64,000 bases of DNA from Bacillus methanolicus PB1 (GCF_000262755.1 NZ_AFEU01000003.1:1240001-1304000), one strand, 5' to 3'. Shown: positions 18,809 to 29,084, counted from the stretch's first letter. The notes: generated by a model from the sequence alone, not told the origin. Numbers and translations are program-made.

Positions 18809-19375
18809 TTATTGATTTAATTTTCTTTCCATTTCATCGAACGCTTTTTTTGTTTCTTCAAGCTTTTGCTGAATATCGGCATCAGACCAGTTGCCGTGGC
18901 TTTTTGGTGCATCGATAATTATTGTCTTAGATGGAGTTTCCTGTGCGGTTTCTTCTCGTATTTCTTGATCTTTTTTTGCGGTATTCATGTTTTTCACTTT
19001 TTTTAATAAATTAGCAGAATGCTGTGTAATTGTTCCGGTTAACGTGCTCGTTTTTTCTTTCGCTACAGAAGCCAGCTCGCTTCCTTTTGTCATTGCTTGA
19101 TCTCGTAACTGAACTGTTTTTTCTTTTGCCGCTGACGCAAGGGAATTTCCTTTTGTCAAAGCTGAATCACGAAAATGGCCGGTTTTATCTTTTAAAACCA
19201 ATACCTGTTTGTTTAAATTGCTGCGCAATTCTTTCCCTGATTTTGGAGCAAAAAACAGAGCAGCAGCTGCACCTATCACCCCGCCAATAATCGCACCGAT
19301 CATAAATTCCTTTGAACCTGAACTGCAATCGTTTCTTTCATTCATTTCATTATATTTCCGATCTCTTTCTACCAT
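18809..19375 (-). CDS. ytxH: YtxH-like general stress membrane protein
   Basis: A 188-residue protein with one hydrophobic segment at about 24-43 (FMIGAIIGGVIGAAAALFF) followed by the APKSGKELR motif of the YtxH/gas-vesicle-like family. The remainder is a long amphipathic helix with near-repeats ('KGNSLASAAKEKTVQLRDQ' and 'KGSELASVAKEKTSTL'), about 22 residues each. The protein is probably anchored in the membrane with the helical tail in the cytoplasm. Start has AAAGGAGG eight bases upstream. It follows ytxG by 14 bases, the order of the sigma-B/sigma-H controlled B. subtilis ytxGHJ operon; ytxJ is not found here. Function unknown. Confidence 0.9.
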   Translation of the reverse strand: MVERDRKYNEMNERNDCSSGSKEFMIGAIIGGVIGAAAALFFAPKSGKELRSNLNKQVLVLKDKTGHFRDSALTKGNSLASAAKEKTVQLRDQAMTKGSELASVAKEKTSTLTGTITQHSANLLKKVKNMNTAKKDQEIREETAQETPSKTIIIDAPKSHGNWSDADIQQKLEETKKAFDEMERKLNQ

Positions 19376-19389
19376 ATTTTCTACCTCCT

Positions 19390-19875
19390 TTAATATCTTG
19401 ACCTTTCCTTTTCTCTCAACGCATTATCAGATGGATGGATACCACGTTTATAGGAATTGTTCTGTGTTTTTCTTGCCTTCCATTTATCCCTTAACTCGAA
19501 CAATACATTGCCCAATTGTACAACCTGTGATATCTTGTCCTTATTTTGTTCAAGCTTTTGATTCACTGTTAAAGTAATGTTTTGGAGCGATTGATTAAAC
19601 TTTTTAACAGAATGGCCAACATCCTTCACAGCCTCAATAACACTATTTAAGCTTTCTGATTTTTTCTGGATATCATCCGCAAGGGAGTTCGTTTTATGCA
19701 GCAGTTCCGTTGTCTCCCTCGTTACACCGCCCAGCTGTTTTTCTAAGCCGGATAAAGTCCGGGAAACATTGTCTAGCGTAGATCGCAGTGATCTTAATGT
19801 TATCGAAAGAAAAATAACCAAAAAGAGAAATGATATCGCAGCAACTATTGCACTTAAATATAAAAGAATTTCCAC
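19390..19875 (-). CDS. ytxG: YtxG-like DUF948 protein
   Basis: A 161-residue protein with an N-terminal membrane helix (about residues 5-27) and a long coiled-coil region rich in Leu/Ser/Asn heptads ('LRSLRSTLDNVSRTLSGLEKQL'), typical of DUF948. It starts at GTG behind a GGGGG stretch. First gene of a two-gene operon with ytxH; in B. subtilis the pair is general-stress induced. Biochemical role unknown. Confidence 0.9.
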   Translation of the reverse strand: MEILLYLSAIVAAISFLFLVIFLSITLRSLRSTLDNVSRTLSGLEKQLGGVTRETTELLHKTNSLADDIQKKSESLNSVIEAVKDVGHSVKKFNQSLQNITLTVNQKLEQNKDKISQVVQLGNVLFELRDKWKARKTQNNSYKRGIHPSDNALREKERSRY

Positions 19876-20033
19876 TTATATGTACCCCCAGTGTTTGAAG
19901 TTAGTCTATTTTTTACCCTTATAAATAAGTCATAAACCATCTTCTCAATTAAATATTTCAATATAATAGTGACAATTTCCTGCACCAAAATCAATAAAGA
20001 GTGTTATCTACTTTTAAACCTTTGATAAAAGCT

Positions 20034-20063
20034 GAAAAGCCAGGTGCTTGATTCACACCTGGC
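20034..20063 (-). terminator. Intrinsic terminator of murC
   Basis: On the minus strand GCCAGGTG and CACCTGGC form an eight-pair stem with a nine-base loop, followed by TTTTC. Confidence 0.85.
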
Positions 20064-20116
20064 CTCTAAGGATGATTTATCAGCACAGTAAAACCCTACT
20101 GATGATAGATTCACTT

Positions 20117-21418
20117 TTATACTTGCAGCTGCTGTTCGTAAGCTGATTGAAATTTCTGGATATCACCGGCACCCATGAAAAGAATTACACTGTTTTCATG
20201 TTTCTTTAAAGGAGCCGTGTCTTCCTCTGTAATGATTTCCGAACCGTTAATTTTCTTCTGCAAATCTTCAATGGACAGTTTTCCATGGTTTTCCCTTGCC
20301 GAACCGAAAATCTCGCATAAATAGACTTTATCAGCCTTATTTAAGCTTTCAGCAAACTCATCCAAAAATGTTTGCGTTCTCGTAAATGTATGTGGCTGAA
20401 AAACAGCAATAATATCTTTGAAGGGGTATTTCTGCCTTGCAGCTTCAACCGTTGCTTTTATTTCTGTCGGATGATGTGCATAATCATCTATGATAATTTG
20501 CGATCCGACTTTTTTCTCCGAAAATCTTCTTTTGACCCCGGTAAAAGTCTGAAGCTGATCAGCAATAATCTCCGCTTCAATCCCCTCGTAATGGCAAATG
20601 GCAATGACCGCCAAAGAGTTTAACACATTATGATCGCCAAATACAGGGATTTCAAAAGTGTTGTAATAAGTATTTCTGACAAAAACATCAAAAGTAGTGC
20701 CCTCGGTAGTTTTCACAATATTCCTTGCCTGAAAATCGTTTTCTTCTCCAAATCCGTAAAATAAAACCGGAACTTTCGCTTGTATTTTTTGAAGATATTC
20801 ATCATCACCCCATGCAAAAATGCCCTTTTTTACTTGCCATGCCATTTCCTGAAACGCAGAAAAAACATCTTCAATATTGGCATAATAATCAGGGTGATCA
20901 AAATCAATATTTGTCATGATAGCATAATCAGGAAAATATGAGAGAAAATGCCTTCTATATTCACATGCTTCAAACACAAAATATTCAGCCTCCCGGTCTC
21001 CCTTGCCCGTACCGTCTCCAATTAAGAAAGAAGTTGGCTTCGCTCCCTTCATTACGTGAGCAAGCAAACCGGTTGTTGAAGTTTTTCCGTGTGCCCCTGT
21101 GACAGCAATACTTGTAAAATTTTCCATAAAGGTACCTAGAAAACGATGATATCTAATAATTGGAAGTCCAAGTTTCATGGCCTCCTCAATTTCCTCATGT
21201 GTATCAGGAAAAGCATTTCCGGCAATCACTGTCATGCCAGGCTTAATATTATCCCTATGAAACGGAAGGATCTTTATTCCAGATTGTTCAAGGGCTTGTT
21301 GGGTAAAAAAACGCTTTTCGACATCGGAGCCTTGAACATGGTAATTCATGTCATGGAGTATTTGTGCCAGTGCACTCATTCCAGACCCCTTTATACCTAC
21401 AAAATGGTAAATAGTCAT
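20117..21418 (-). CDS. murC: UDP-N-acetylmuramate--L-alanine ligase
   Basis: A Mur ligase of 433 residues that adds L-alanine to UDP-MurNAc in the cytoplasm with ATP. The N-terminal Rossmann motif is [13 protein letters not shown], the ATP loop [10 protein letters not shown] near residue 110, and the central EACEYRRHF and DFDHPDYY motifs are intact. The C-terminal domain contains [17 protein letters not shown] lies eight bases before the chosen ATG (MTIYHF); an earlier in-frame start overlaps it. The gene sits between the ytxGH operon and sftA, as in B. subtilis. Confidence 0.97.
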   Translation of the reverse strand: MTIYHFVGIKGSGMSALAQILHDMNYHVQGSDVEKRFFTQQALEQSGIKILPFHRDNIKPGMTVIAGNAFPDTHEEIEEAMKLGLPIIRYHRFLGTFMENFTSIAVTGAHGKTSTTGLLAHVMKGAKPTSFLIGDGTGKGDREAEYFVFEACEYRRHFLSYFPDYAIMTNIDFDHPDYYANIEDVFSAFQEMAWQVKKGIFAWGDDEYLQKIQAKVPVLFYGFGEENDFQARNIVKTTEGTTFDVFVRNTYYNTFEIPVFGDHNVLNSLAVIAICHYEGIEAEIIADQLQTFTGVKRRFSEKKVGSQIIIDDYAHHPTEIKATVEAARQKYPFKDIIAVFQPHTFTRTQTFLDEFAESLNKADKVYLCEIFGSARENHGKLSIEDLQKKINGSEIITEEDTAPLKKHENSVILFMGAGDIQKFQSAYEQQLQV

Positions 21419-21669
21419 ATAAAGAACCTCCAACCACGTCTATCTGTAACACAGTATATGACATTTATCTTATTTTGCTCATTGCTTACATTTGTAAAAG
21501 CATTTCACATTAGACTATTATAACATTTTTTTATTAAAAACTAACAACCGTGAAATAGCTCTTATTAACTTTTGCTCGAAGAAAACATCTTAAAGCACCT
21601 CATTATACTTAAAATGCTGCGCTGAAGTTTTTTTTCAGTAATTTGCATGGAAATAAAGAATAACACTTC

Positions 21670-24276
21670 TTAATCTATTGTACTAGCATCTTGTATTGAC
21701 TCAAGATCGCTTTCTGTAATAAGGACATCTCGCGGCTTGCTCCCCCGTGCTTCTGAAATAAATCCTTGCTGTTCCATCATATCAATTAACCGGGCAGCGC
21801 GATTATATCCAATCTTAAACCGGCGCTGAAGGCTTGACGTTGAAGCTGCGCCCTGTTCAATAACGAACTCGCAAGCTTCATAAAACAGTTCGTCCTCTTC
21901 ATCATCCACTTGGGCTTTCTTTAGCAATTCTCCCTGTTCAAATAAATACTGTGGTTTTTGCTGCTTGCGGACATGAGCGACGACCGCATCAATCTCCTTA
22001 TCGGAAACAAATGTTCCTTGCAAACGCACAGGCTTTGATGATCCGTTTTCCAAAAATAGCATATCACCCCGGCCGAGCAGTTTCTCTGCTCCGCTTATAT
22101 CGATAATCGTTCGTGAATCAATCTGCGACGATACGGAAAAAGCGATCCTTGTCGGTACATTTGCCTTAATTAAACCGGTAATGACATCAACGGACGGGCG
22201 CTGAGTAGCGATAATCAAGTGAATTCCGCAAGCCCGCGCTTTTTGTGCAATTCGGCAAATTGCTTCTTCTACATCGGCTGGAGACATCATCATTAAGTCG
22301 GCCAACTCATCAATGACAATTACAATATATGGAAGTTTTTCGGAATAGCGTTTTTCCTCAATTGCAAGCTCATTAAAACGATTAATATCTCTTACTCCAG
22401 TATGGGCAAACAGCTCGTATCGACGTTCCATTTCATCGACAGCCCACTTTAATGCAGCCGTTGCTGCCTTCACATCCGTTATTACAGGGCTTACGAGATG
22501 CGGTATTTGATTATATGGTGCAAGTTCCACCATCTTCGGATCAATGAGAAGCAGCTTTACATCTTGCGGATTCGCTTTATATAACAGGCTTATAAGTATT
22601 GAATTAATACATACACTTTTCCCGGAACCTGTTGCCCCGGCAATAAGCCCATGCGGCATCTTTTTTAAGTCGGTTACAATCGGTTTTCCGGAAATGTCCA
22701 ATCCAAGGACCGCTGTTAACGGGGATTGATTTTCAATAAATTCCCGGCTTTGAATAATTTCACTTATTAAAACAGGCCGGCTCGTTTCATTCGGTACTTC
22801 GATTCCAATCGTATGTTTGCCCGGAATTGGTGCTTCAATCCGTATGTCCCTGGCTGCGAGGCTGAGTTTAATATCATCTGATAGATTTGTAATTTTGTTC
22901 ACTTTTACGCCGGGATCGGGCTGAACTTCAAACCGTGTAACTGACGGTCCCTGTGTCACATTCACCACTTTCGCCCCGACATTGAAGTTTTCTAATGTTT
23001 CATTCAACAGATGTTTCTGTTCTAACAGCCAGCCTGTATTTGATGATCTGGCCACAGGCGGTGAAAGCAGGCTTACAGGCGGGTATTCATAAGAATTCTT
23101 TTGGTCAGATCCTATCGTACTTAAAGACTCCTTTGGTTGGCTTTGATTATGTTCAATCTCCGGACTTTTTTGCAAGAATGATTTAATATGATCGGCAGAA
23201 CGTTCATTTTGCTCTCTTTTTGCCTGTTCCCTTAATTGAAGCTTTCTTTTGTCGTCTTTAAGCATTATCACATTAAAAGGAATGTGAGGCCTTCTTCTTT
23301 CTGGCACCGCAGCTTGTTCGGATCTTTCCGGGGGCATGTCCCGCATTATCGGTTCTTTCTCTTGAGCGGACTGTGTAATAGACGGTTCATTTTCTATTAC
23401 ATCATCCTCTTGACTATGATCCATTTGCCCGGAAGTTTTTGCTTTATCAGTTTCGGTTATATCTTGGACATGCCGATATTCATTTGCATCGAAAAGAACA
23501 CTCTTTTCACCGAGGTTGCTTTCATTTTCTTTGTAGTTCATGGTTGGTTCAGTCTTATTGTCGTGCGAATCCGCACTACTGTGCGTGGATTCGGATTTCT
23601 CACCATGCCCGGTATATGCAATGTCTGTCAAACCATGACGATGCAGACGTTCATCTTTCAGCTCTTCGTTCTCAGAATGTGTTGAAACTTTTTGAACATC
23701 GGAATGAACAACTTTAAGATTCTGATCATGAACCGTTTTGTTGCGATCTATTCCTTCAAGCCCGGTTAATTCGTATTCCACTATTTCTTCTTTGCTTCGG
23801 CTCCGCCGCCCGTATCCGTATATAGGAGAAGGTATTTCCGTCGGTCTAAATGGCTGGCGGTTTTTCATTGCTACTTCCTGCTTGTTCCGATCAAATCTTT
23901 TTCTTTCTTTCGATTCAGGCTCAAAGATTTGTTCGGATGAAGCGCTCATAACAGAAATGTTCCGTTCCGGTCTCGTTCTGTCTTTCCATTCAGGCCTATC
24001 CGGTTTTTCCGCTGGCATTTTAGATGCTCCTGGATCATTTTCGTTTCGTCTTCTTACCCTTTCCCTTCTTTGTATTCTTTCATTTTGATCAGGAATAAGA
24101 GGAAAACGAAATTTACCGTTTGGATATTGATAGGCAATTTTTGCGTCAACTTCCTTGCTTCCGGAATTTTGCTCTCGGCTGGATTCTTTTGCTTGATAGC
24201 TGTCTCCTTCATCAATATATTCAAATTCTTCATAATCATTTTTAAACATTTGGAAAAGCTTCTTAATCCAACTCAA
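21670..24276 (-). CDS. sftA: Soluble FtsK-family DNA translocase SftA
   Basis: A DNA pump of 868 residues that helps clear the chromosome from the closing septum. No membrane helices are found, which separates SftA from SpoIIIE. Residues ~20-400 are a charged, low-complexity linker rich in Glu, Arg and Ser. The motor has Walker [10 protein letters not shown] near 545 and Walker [11 protein letters not shown] near 655. A winged-helix gamma domain ends the protein ('[15 protein letters not shown]') for recognition of polar KOPS-like sites. I picked TTG (LSWIKKLF) because B. subtilis SftA starts MSWLHKFF and GAGTG lies upstream; a GTG ten codons earlier is possible. Confidence 0.94.
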   Translation of the reverse strand: MSWIKKLFQMFKNDYEEFEYIDEGDSYQAKESSREQNSGSKEVDAKIAYQYPNGKFRFPLIPDQNERIQRRERVRRRNENDPGASKMPAEKPDRPEWKDRTRPERNISVMSASSEQIFEPESKERKRFDRNKQEVAMKNRQPFRPTEIPSPIYGYGRRSRSKEEIVEYELTGLEGIDRNKTVHDQNLKVVHSDVQKVSTHSENEELKDERLHRHGLTDIAYTGHGEKSESTHSSADSHDNKTEPTMNYKENESNLGEKSVLFDANEYRHVQDITETDKAKTSGQMDHSQEDDVIENEPSITQSAQEKEPIMRDMPPERSEQAAVPERRRPHIPFNVIMLKDDKRKLQLREQAKREQNERSADHIKSFLQKSPEIEHNQSQPKESLSTIGSDQKNSYEYPPVSLLSPPVARSSNTGWLLEQKHLLNETLENFNVGAKVVNVTQGPSVTRFEVQPDPGVKVNKITNLSDDIKLSLAARDIRIEAPIPGKHTIGIEVPNETSRPVLISEIIQSREFIENQSPLTAVLGLDISGKPIVTDLKKMPHGLIAGATGSGKSVCINSILISLLYKANPQDVKLLLIDPKMVELAPYNQIPHLVSPVITDVKAATAALKWAVDEMERRYELFAHTGVRDINRFNELAIEEKRYSEKLPYIVIVIDELADLMMMSPADVEEAICRIAQKARACGIHLIIATQRPSVDVITGLIKANVPTRIAFSVSSQIDSRTIIDISGAEKLLGRGDMLFLENGSSKPVRLQGTFVSDKEIDAVVAHVRKQQKPQYLFEQGELLKKAQVDDEEDELFYEACEFVIEQGAASTSSLQRRFKIGYNRAARLIDMMEQQGFISEARGSKPRDVLITESDLESIQDASTID

Positions 24277-24493
24277 TAAAATCACTCTTTCTACTATCAC
24301 TATCACTTCTATTTTATCAGTAAATCTTAAAATATCGAGAAAATTTGCGAGAATGAGCCTTAATGAAGAGCAGTTGGTTAATTTTACAAAAATAAAGTCT
24401 TACTTTTTTCTTAGCAATTAACATAAGATGGACTATTTTTTTCAAAGCGGTAACGAATATTTCAAATTTCTTGCATGAATAAGGAGAAAAAAG

Positions 24494-24614
24494 AAGAGGC
24501 TGCCTCATAAGGATCTGACCCCATGTGCATTTATCAATATATAGCACATTTATGCAACATTATGTCCTATATATTGTTTATGGGGTCTCATCCTTAGGCA
24601 TGAGACAGCCTCTT
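24494..24614. repeat. Full three-tier GGGTCTGACCC palindrome, sftA/ytpQ gap
   Basis: Outer arms AGAGGCTGCCTCA / TGAGACAGCCTCT carry one mismatch. The interior keeps CAATATATAG / CTATATATTG. One middle core is mutated (GGATCTGACCCC), the other reads GGGGTCTCATCC. Placed right after ytpQ, it could terminate it. Confidence 0.85.
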
Positions 24615-24631
24615 AACTGTATCCAAAAAAA

Positions 24632-25429
24632 TCACGGCTTTTTTCGATTCTTTCCTAAAATAAAGATCGGTTCAAGCTCTTCATTCTCATAAAAGAACGA
24701 TAAGGCAGTTATCGGAACATAGCCGCTTGCAAAAAAGCTCATCGTCATCTGAGCAAGAACATCGAAGCCGGTATCATTTTGAATGTCGCCGATAATCAAC
24801 ACATCCTGGTGAGGGACCGATACCGTCATCCTGCCGGTGATTTTTTTCTCCATGTCCTTTAAGAACGACTTATTTAAAATTCTGCTTGCATCATATCCGT
24901 CATTTGTATTTATAAAGTAAAAAGTATTGCCGGCCACTTGATCTTCTTTCGTGGTTACAGGGAGAGTCCTGACATTAAATAAAGCAGTTTCCCTGACCCT
25001 GTCCGCGTCCCATTGTTCCTTTTTCAGCAAATTTTCATCAATAAGCCGGTACGTTTTTCCCAGATCCAAAGCATAATAAATTCTCGTTTCTGCTGTATGG
25101 TCATCATAAAAAAACGGGACTCCTTCTTCGGCTTCCGTTGGAAATGAAGTGGAACGGATAACAGGAAAAATGCTTTTTTCTTTTCCGGAAAGCTGAACAT
25201 CATGGTCCATTGCCCTCAAGCCTTCCTCTACATAATACACTACTTCATCAATCGCTTTCTCTTTTTGAAGCTGCCACTTTGCTATAATTCCGGGCAGCGA
25301 AACAGTAATTCCTTTGCCTGTTTGTTTGTTCTCTATTCTGAGCTGGTCTTTCTCACGGTCAAAAGAAAATGTACGATCCGGCCGGCTTAACCGTTTTTCA
25401 AGTTCTTTCCTCATTTTTTTGCTGTTCAT
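24632..25429 (-). CDS. ytpQ: DUF1444 family protein YtpQ
   Basis: A soluble protein of 265 residues, colinear with B. subtilis YtpQ. It belongs to DUF1444, whose function is unknown. It opens with a basic '[19 protein letters not shown]' helix and has a central [12 protein letters not shown] segment and late '[19 protein letters not shown]'. No catalytic motif or signal peptide is visible. It follows ytpP on the same strand, with a terminator-like hairpin between them. Function cannot be assigned. Confidence 0.9.
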   Translation of the reverse strand: MNSKKMRKELEKRLSRPDRTFSFDREKDQLRIENKQTGKGITVSLPGIIAKWQLQKEKAIDEVVYYVEEGLRAMDHDVQLSGKEKSIFPVIRSTSFPTEAEEGVPFFYDDHTAETRIYYALDLGKTYRLIDENLLKKEQWDADRVRETALFNVRTLPVTTKEDQVAGNTFYFINTNDGYDASRILNKSFLKDMEKKITGRMTVSVPHQDVLIIGDIQNDTGFDVLAQMTMSFFASGYVPITALSFFYENEELEPIFILGKNRKKP

Positions 25430-25491
25430 TTTTTCCTCCTTTCATAAAAATACCCTTTAACTTACTGTTTTACCTTTCCAATCGTACAACA

Positions 25492-25522
25492 AAATCCCCC
25501 CATCTCAAAAGAGACGGAGGGA
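25492..25522 (-). terminator. Terminator-like hairpin between ytpP and ytpQ
   Basis: On the minus strand CCCTCCGTCTC pairs with GAGATGGGGGG (with G-U pairs) around TTTT and is followed by ATTTTG. It would end or attenuate ytpP transcription before ytpQ. Confidence 0.7.
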
Positions 25523-25528
25523 ATGCTA

Positions 25529-25843
25529 TTATTTCAGATTTGAAATAAATGTTTCAACTTCTTCCTGGGTTTTACGATCTTTGCTGACGAAGCGTCCCAT
25601 TTCGCGGCCATTTTCAAACGCAATAAAACTCGGGATTCCAAATACATCCAATTGACCGCATAAATCAATAAATTGATCGCGATCAACATGTACAAATGTA
25701 AATTCGGTAAATTTTTCTTCAATTTCCGGAAGCGCCGGTTCGATTGCCCGGCAATCCGGACACCAGTCCGCCGAAAAAACAAAAAGATGTTTTCCGTTTT
25801 TCTTAAACTGCTCAAATTGCTCTACTGATTCTAAGTTTTTCAC
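25529..25843 (-). CDS. ytpP: Thioredoxin-like protein YtpP
   Basis: A 104-residue single-domain thioredoxin fold. The active site is WCPDC (Cys28 and Cys31) in FSADWCPDCRAIEP, and the cis-proline segment GIPSFIAF is present. The CPDC centre differs from CGPC of classical thioredoxin, as in other YtpP proteins. It is likely a cytoplasmic thiol-disulfide exchanger, with substrates unknown. The GTG start overlaps the stop of a fragmentary upstream frame (GTGA), and AGGAGG lies just before it. Confidence 0.93.
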   Translation of the reverse strand: MKNLESVEQFEQFKKNGKHLFVFSADWCPDCRAIEPALPEIEEKFTEFTFVHVDRDQFIDLCGQLDVFGIPSFIAFENGREMGRFVSKDRKTQEEVETFISNLK

Positions 25844-26031
25844 TTTCTTTCTCCTCCTGTATGAATCAATATGTCACCGGACTCGATCCAGCCTTTTTTC
25901 CTCATATATTCCGATAATAGCAGCCAAAATGCCGCAGGTCCAATAAAATGCAAAATAGCAGCCTTCAGCCATACCTCCGTTCCAAACCATTTTTGTGATA
26001 TTAACGCATTAACGCAGTGAGGGTCTGGCCC
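25840..26031 (-). pseudogene. 5'-truncated small membrane protein gene upstream of ytpP
   Basis: The minus strand has an open frame of 63 codons ending in a TGA that overlaps the ytpP GTG. The last ~53 codons read like protein: KWFGTEVWLKAAILHFIGP, then AAFWLLLSEYMRKKGW, then IESGDILIHTGGERK. The hydrophobic stretch could span a membrane. No ATG, GTG or TTG occurs before the hydrophobic part, and the 5' end runs into the 39-bp repeat array. I infer a gene once coupled to ytpP whose beginning was replaced by the array. I do not recognise the family. Confidence 0.55.
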
Positions 26032-26110
26032 TCATTATATTAACGCATTAACGTGGTGCGGGACTGGCCCTCATTGAATTAACGCATTAACGCGGTGAGG
26101 GATTGACCCC
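26001..26110. repeat. Tandem 39-bp repeat array, three units
   Basis: Units begin TTAACGCATTAACGC and contain GTGAGGGTCTGGCCCTC. The period is exactly 39 bp for units 1 and 2; the third is cut after GGGATTGACCCC. The core is a relative of GGGTCTGACCC. The third unit overlaps the 3' end of the DUF84 gene. Confidence 0.88.
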
Positions 26111-26620
26111 TTTTTTTGTCTGGTATTCGTATTGCCCGATGAGCAGGTTCATGATATGAGAAAACATACTTGCACGATCGATTCTCCCTTTTGTAAAAAC
26201 TCCGACTGCTCCTTCATTTTTACGAACGTCTGCTTTTTGGGCATAGTCTTCCATTACCGGGCCTAATTCTTCACCGGACCGGAGCCGTTCCGCTATCACT
26301 TCAGGAAGCAAAATTCGGGCGCCCCCGGCAATAATCGGCATAGAATTTTGCGTGATAAGCGCCCCCCAATTACATAGACACAATCCATAGCTTGTTTCCT
26401 GGACGCCTCCCTCCAGGCCGATCCCAATATCTCCTTTACCTGTCTCTAGTGCCTGAATAGCCCGGTTTACAGCTCCCTTTATCGTTTCTTCATCACTAAA
26501 AGGCTGCTCGCTTACTCCTGAGGGAACGTCAACTGAAAAAAATTCAGCTTCATAGCCGGAAAACGCACTCTTAACCGCTGAAACTTTTGCCGGATTTTTC
26601 GTACCAATTATTATCTTCAT
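26087..26620 (-). CDS. DUF84 inosine/xanthosine triphosphatase-like protein
   Basis: A 177-residue protein of the DUF84/YjjX family, enzymes that hydrolyse ITP and XTP to keep non-canonical purines out of nucleic acids. Signature segments are IIGTKNPAKVSAV at the start, 'DIGIGLEGGV' in the middle and KNEGAVGVFTKGRIDR near the end. The last codons (GVNPSPR and the TAA stop) lie inside the 39-bp repeat, so the natural C-terminus has been replaced. A second array of the same repeat lies just upstream of the gene. It is flanked by ytpP and ytoP. Confidence 0.85.
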   Translation of the reverse strand: MKIIIGTKNPAKVSAVKSAFSGYEAEFFSVDVPSGVSEQPFSDEETIKGAVNRAIQALETGKGDIGIGLEGGVQETSYGLCLCNWGALITQNSMPIIAGGARILLPEVIAERLRSGEELGPVMEDYAQKADVRKNEGAVGVFTKGRIDRASMFSHIMNLLIGQYEYQTKKGVNPSPR

Positions 26621-26681
26621 TCTTCCATCTCACTTTCATGTAAAAAGTAAAAGAAAGCTCCCGAACGGCGTCCCCAGCGCT

Positions 26682-26757
26682 TTAACACTTTAACGCAGTG
26701 CGGGCCTGGCCCTCAATGCATTAACGCATTAACGCAATGAGGGTCTGGCCCCCGATT
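26682..26757. repeat. Second 39-bp tandem array, two units
   Basis: Two units in the same orientation as the array at 26.0 kb: TTAACACTTTAACGCAGTG..GGGCCTGGCCCTC, then TTAACGCATTAACGC..GGGTCTGGCCCC. It abuts the ytoP stop codon. Together the two arrays bracket the DUF84 gene. Confidence 0.85.
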
Positions 26758-27829
26758 ACCCATTTTGTTTAATCGAGTCAACGGTAGAACGGTCACATGC
26801 TTTTACAAGTTTTACAAGCAGCTCTTTTGCGGCCGCGTAATCATCGACATGAATGATCGATGCATGAGTATGAATATACCTCGCACAAATTCCAATTACT
26901 GCGCTTGGAACACCTTCGTTCGAAAGATGAACGCGGCCTGCGTCTGTTCCGCCCTGGGAAACGAAGTATTGATATGGAATTCCGTGTGTTTCTGCCGTAT
27001 CAAGAACAAATTCTTTCATTCCCCGATGCGTTACCATCGAACGGTCCAAAATGCGGAGCAAGACTCCTTTTCCTATATGGCCGAATTCTTTTTTGTCACC
27101 TGTCATATCATTGGCCGGGCTTGCGTCAAGGGCAAAGAAAAGATCCGGCTTAATCATATTTGCAGCAGTCTGCGCCCCTCTTAACCCGACTTCTTCCTGC
27201 ACTGTCGCACCGGAATATAAAATATTCGGCAGTTTTTCGTTTTGCACTTCCTGAAGAAGCTCAATCGCAAGGCCGCACCCGTACCTGTTGTCCCATGCTT
27301 TCGCTAAAATTTTTTTGTTATTGGCCATCGGAGTAAACGGACAGATCGGCACGATTTGCTGCCCTGGTTTAATCCCGATTTTTATCGCATCTTCCTTGTC
27401 ATCTGCCCCGATATCAATGAGCATATTTTTAATTTCCATTGGCTTATTGCGTTTTGCATCATCTAAAAGATGCGGAGGGATTGACCCAATTACGCCGATA
27501 ACTGGACCGTTTTCCGTAATAATTTGCACCCGCTGCGCAAGTAAAACCTGGCTCCACCATCCTCCAAGAGTCTGGAATCGGATCATTCCATTGTCCGTGA
27601 TGGAGGTAACCATAAAACCTACTTCATCCATATGGCCCGCGACCATTATAACAGGGCCTCTATCGTCGCCACGTTTTACTCCAAAGATGCTTCCAAGTCC
27701 ATCCTGGACAACTTCATCAGCGTATTGGCCAAGCTGTTCTCTCATAAATTTACGGACTTGATGTTCATTGCCCGGGGCACCGGGAAGTTCCGTTAATGTT
27801 TTAAAAAGCTGTAATGTGTGTTCATTCAT
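26756..27829 (-). CDS. ytoP: M42-family aminopeptidase YtoP
   Basis: A dinuclear metallo-aminopeptidase of 357 residues that removes N-terminal residues from peptides (glutamyl aminopeptidase/endoglucanase M-like group). Metal and catalytic residues are visible: AGHMDE (His66, Asp68), AWDNRYG (Asp180), QEEVG (Glu212-213), LDAS (Asp235) and the late HTHASIIH motif. Such enzymes usually form dodecameric cytoplasmic shells. The start [21 protein letters not shown] is typical. It is divergent from ytzB. Its 3' end touches a 39-bp repeat array. Confidence 0.94.
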   Translation of the reverse strand: MNEHTLQLFKTLTELPGAPGNEHQVRKFMREQLGQYADEVVQDGLGSIFGVKRGDDRGPVIMVAGHMDEVGFMVTSITDNGMIRFQTLGGWWSQVLLAQRVQIITENGPVIGVIGSIPPHLLDDAKRNKPMEIKNMLIDIGADDKEDAIKIGIKPGQQIVPICPFTPMANNKKILAKAWDNRYGCGLAIELLQEVQNEKLPNILYSGATVQEEVGLRGAQTAANMIKPDLFFALDASPANDMTGDKKEFGHIGKGVLLRILDRSMVTHRGMKEFVLDTAETHGIPYQYFVSQGGTDAGRVHLSNEGVPSAVIGICARYIHTHASIIHVDDYAAAKELLVKLVKACDRSTVDSIKQNG

Positions 27830-28064
27830 CGTCCTTAGACTCCTTTATTTACCTATTTTCTAGGCTATCTTTATATGTATAGTGTTTATTTTACAGAACT
27901 TTCACACGGTCTACCACTTCTTACGCGGCGATTGTGATGCAAGTTTTCTCAAAATATCTTGATTAAATTATGTTTCGCATTAAAAAATTTTGGTATGATA
28001 AGATGAGAAAATGAAACCTTATATTTCCCCTGGATGTTGAGCCTTTACAATTGGAGGTATACAT

Positions 28065-28379
28065 ATGAACTGGAAAACTTTCTTGTTGGGAGTTGGTGCA
28101 GGTTTTATTGCCGGTTACGCAGCAAAAGAACTTCTTGATCAAAACAAAACAATTTCCCCCGAAAAAGTTTTAGAACATGTAAAATCCGAATTTAAAAAAC
28201 AAGGGCCGATCAGCGGTTCCTGGATTCAGATGAAAACTGAACCATACGAAAAGAAGTTGCTGCAATACAACGTATACAAAGGTGGAATATTCAGAATGGC
28301 AAATGGCAAAAACGAGCAAATTGAATTCATTGCTGATGCATCTACCGGAACCATTCTCGACGTGTATCAGACATCATAA
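28065..28379 (+). CDS. ytzB: PepSY-like small secreted/anchored protein YtzB
   Basis: A 104-residue protein with an N-terminal hydrophobic helix (WKTFLLGVGAGFIAGYAA) that anchors or exports it, then a PepSY-type domain ending 'IEFIADASTGTILDVYQ'. PepSY domains often inhibit peptidases or mediate envelope binding, but no partner is known. Start has TTGGAGG about eight bases upstream. Divergent from ytoP and followed by a strong terminator. Confidence 0.9.
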   Translation: MNWKTFLLGVGAGFIAGYAAKELLDQNKTISPEKVLEHVKSEFKKQGPISGSWIQMKTEPYEKKLLQYNVYKGGIFRMANGKNEQIEFIADASTGTILDVYQTS

Positions 28380-28402
28380 TATTTGAAAATTTTTCCGCAG
28401 CA

Positions 28403-28432
28403 AAAAAATCCCCTGAATTGAAGGGATTTTTT
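28403..28432. terminator. Bidirectional terminator between ytzB and trmB
   Basis: AAAAAATCCC and GGGATTTTTT form a symmetric ten-pair stem around a ten-base loop, with T-runs on both strands. Confidence 0.85.
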
Positions 28433-28445
28433 CCTGTTGAAACAT

Positions 28446-29084
28446 TTATTGGAATTTTACCTCACAACGGTAAATGCGATTTCCTTTTTCGGAAAATTTT
28501 TGTTCATACTCTGTCATTACATTGCCTTCAAAGTTGCTTTTATGCAAATCCAAACTGATATCCTTCAGCAATAATCCATATTCTGAAAAACTGACCAATG
28601 AGTATTCAAACAACCCCTGATTGTCTGTTTTAAAATGTATTTCCCCCTCATCGACAAGAATATCTTTATAGAGATCAAGGAAGGATTTATATGTTAGTCT
28701 CCGCTTTTCATGGCGCTTTTTTGGCCATGGGTCGGAAAAATTAAGATAAATCCTCTCAACATCCCCTTTTGCAAAGTATTCCTTCAAATTTGCCGCATTT
28801 ACGTTTAAAAGCTTAACATTTGGCAGCTCTGCTTCAATCAGCCTGTCCAATGCAGAAACTAAAACACTTTCCTGCAATTCAATTCCAAGGTAATTTATTT
28901 TTGGATTCTTTCGGGCCATTTCAGTGATAAACCGGCCTTTTCCTGTGCCAATTTCAATATGGAGCGGCAGGTCCTTTTCAAAAGCTTCGGTCCATTTTCC
29001 TTTATAATCCTGTGGAGATAAGATAACGTATTGAGGATATTGCTTTAGTTTATCCTTTGCCCAAGGCTTATTTCGTAATCGCAT
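28446..29084 (-). CDS. trmB: tRNA (guanine-N7-)-methyltransferase
   Basis: A SAM-dependent enzyme of 212 residues that forms m7G at position 46 in the tRNA variable loop. The SAM loop [11 protein letters not shown], the catalytic/tRNA motif [18 protein letters not shown] and the late [13 protein letters not shown] are intact and nearly identical to B. subtilis TrmB. I use the ATG giving [12 protein letters not shown], seven bases after GAGGTG; a longer in-frame extension lacks a binding site. Confidence 0.97.
   Translation of the reverse strand: MRLRNKPWAKDKLKQYPQYVILSPQDYKGKWTEAFEKDLPLHIEIGTGKGRFITEMARKNPKINYLGIELQESVLVSALDRLIEAELPNVKLLNVNAANLKEYFAKGDVERIYLNFSDPWPKKRHEKRRLTYKSFLDLYKDILVDEGEIHFKTDNQGLFEYSLVSFSEYGLLLKDISLDLHKSNFEGNVMTEYEQKFSEKGNRIYRCEVKFQ

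Noticed and set aside
26001-26757. Insertion sequence carrying the DUF84 gene
   Set aside because: No transposase, no terminal inverted repeats and no target duplication are visible; only direct repeat arrays.
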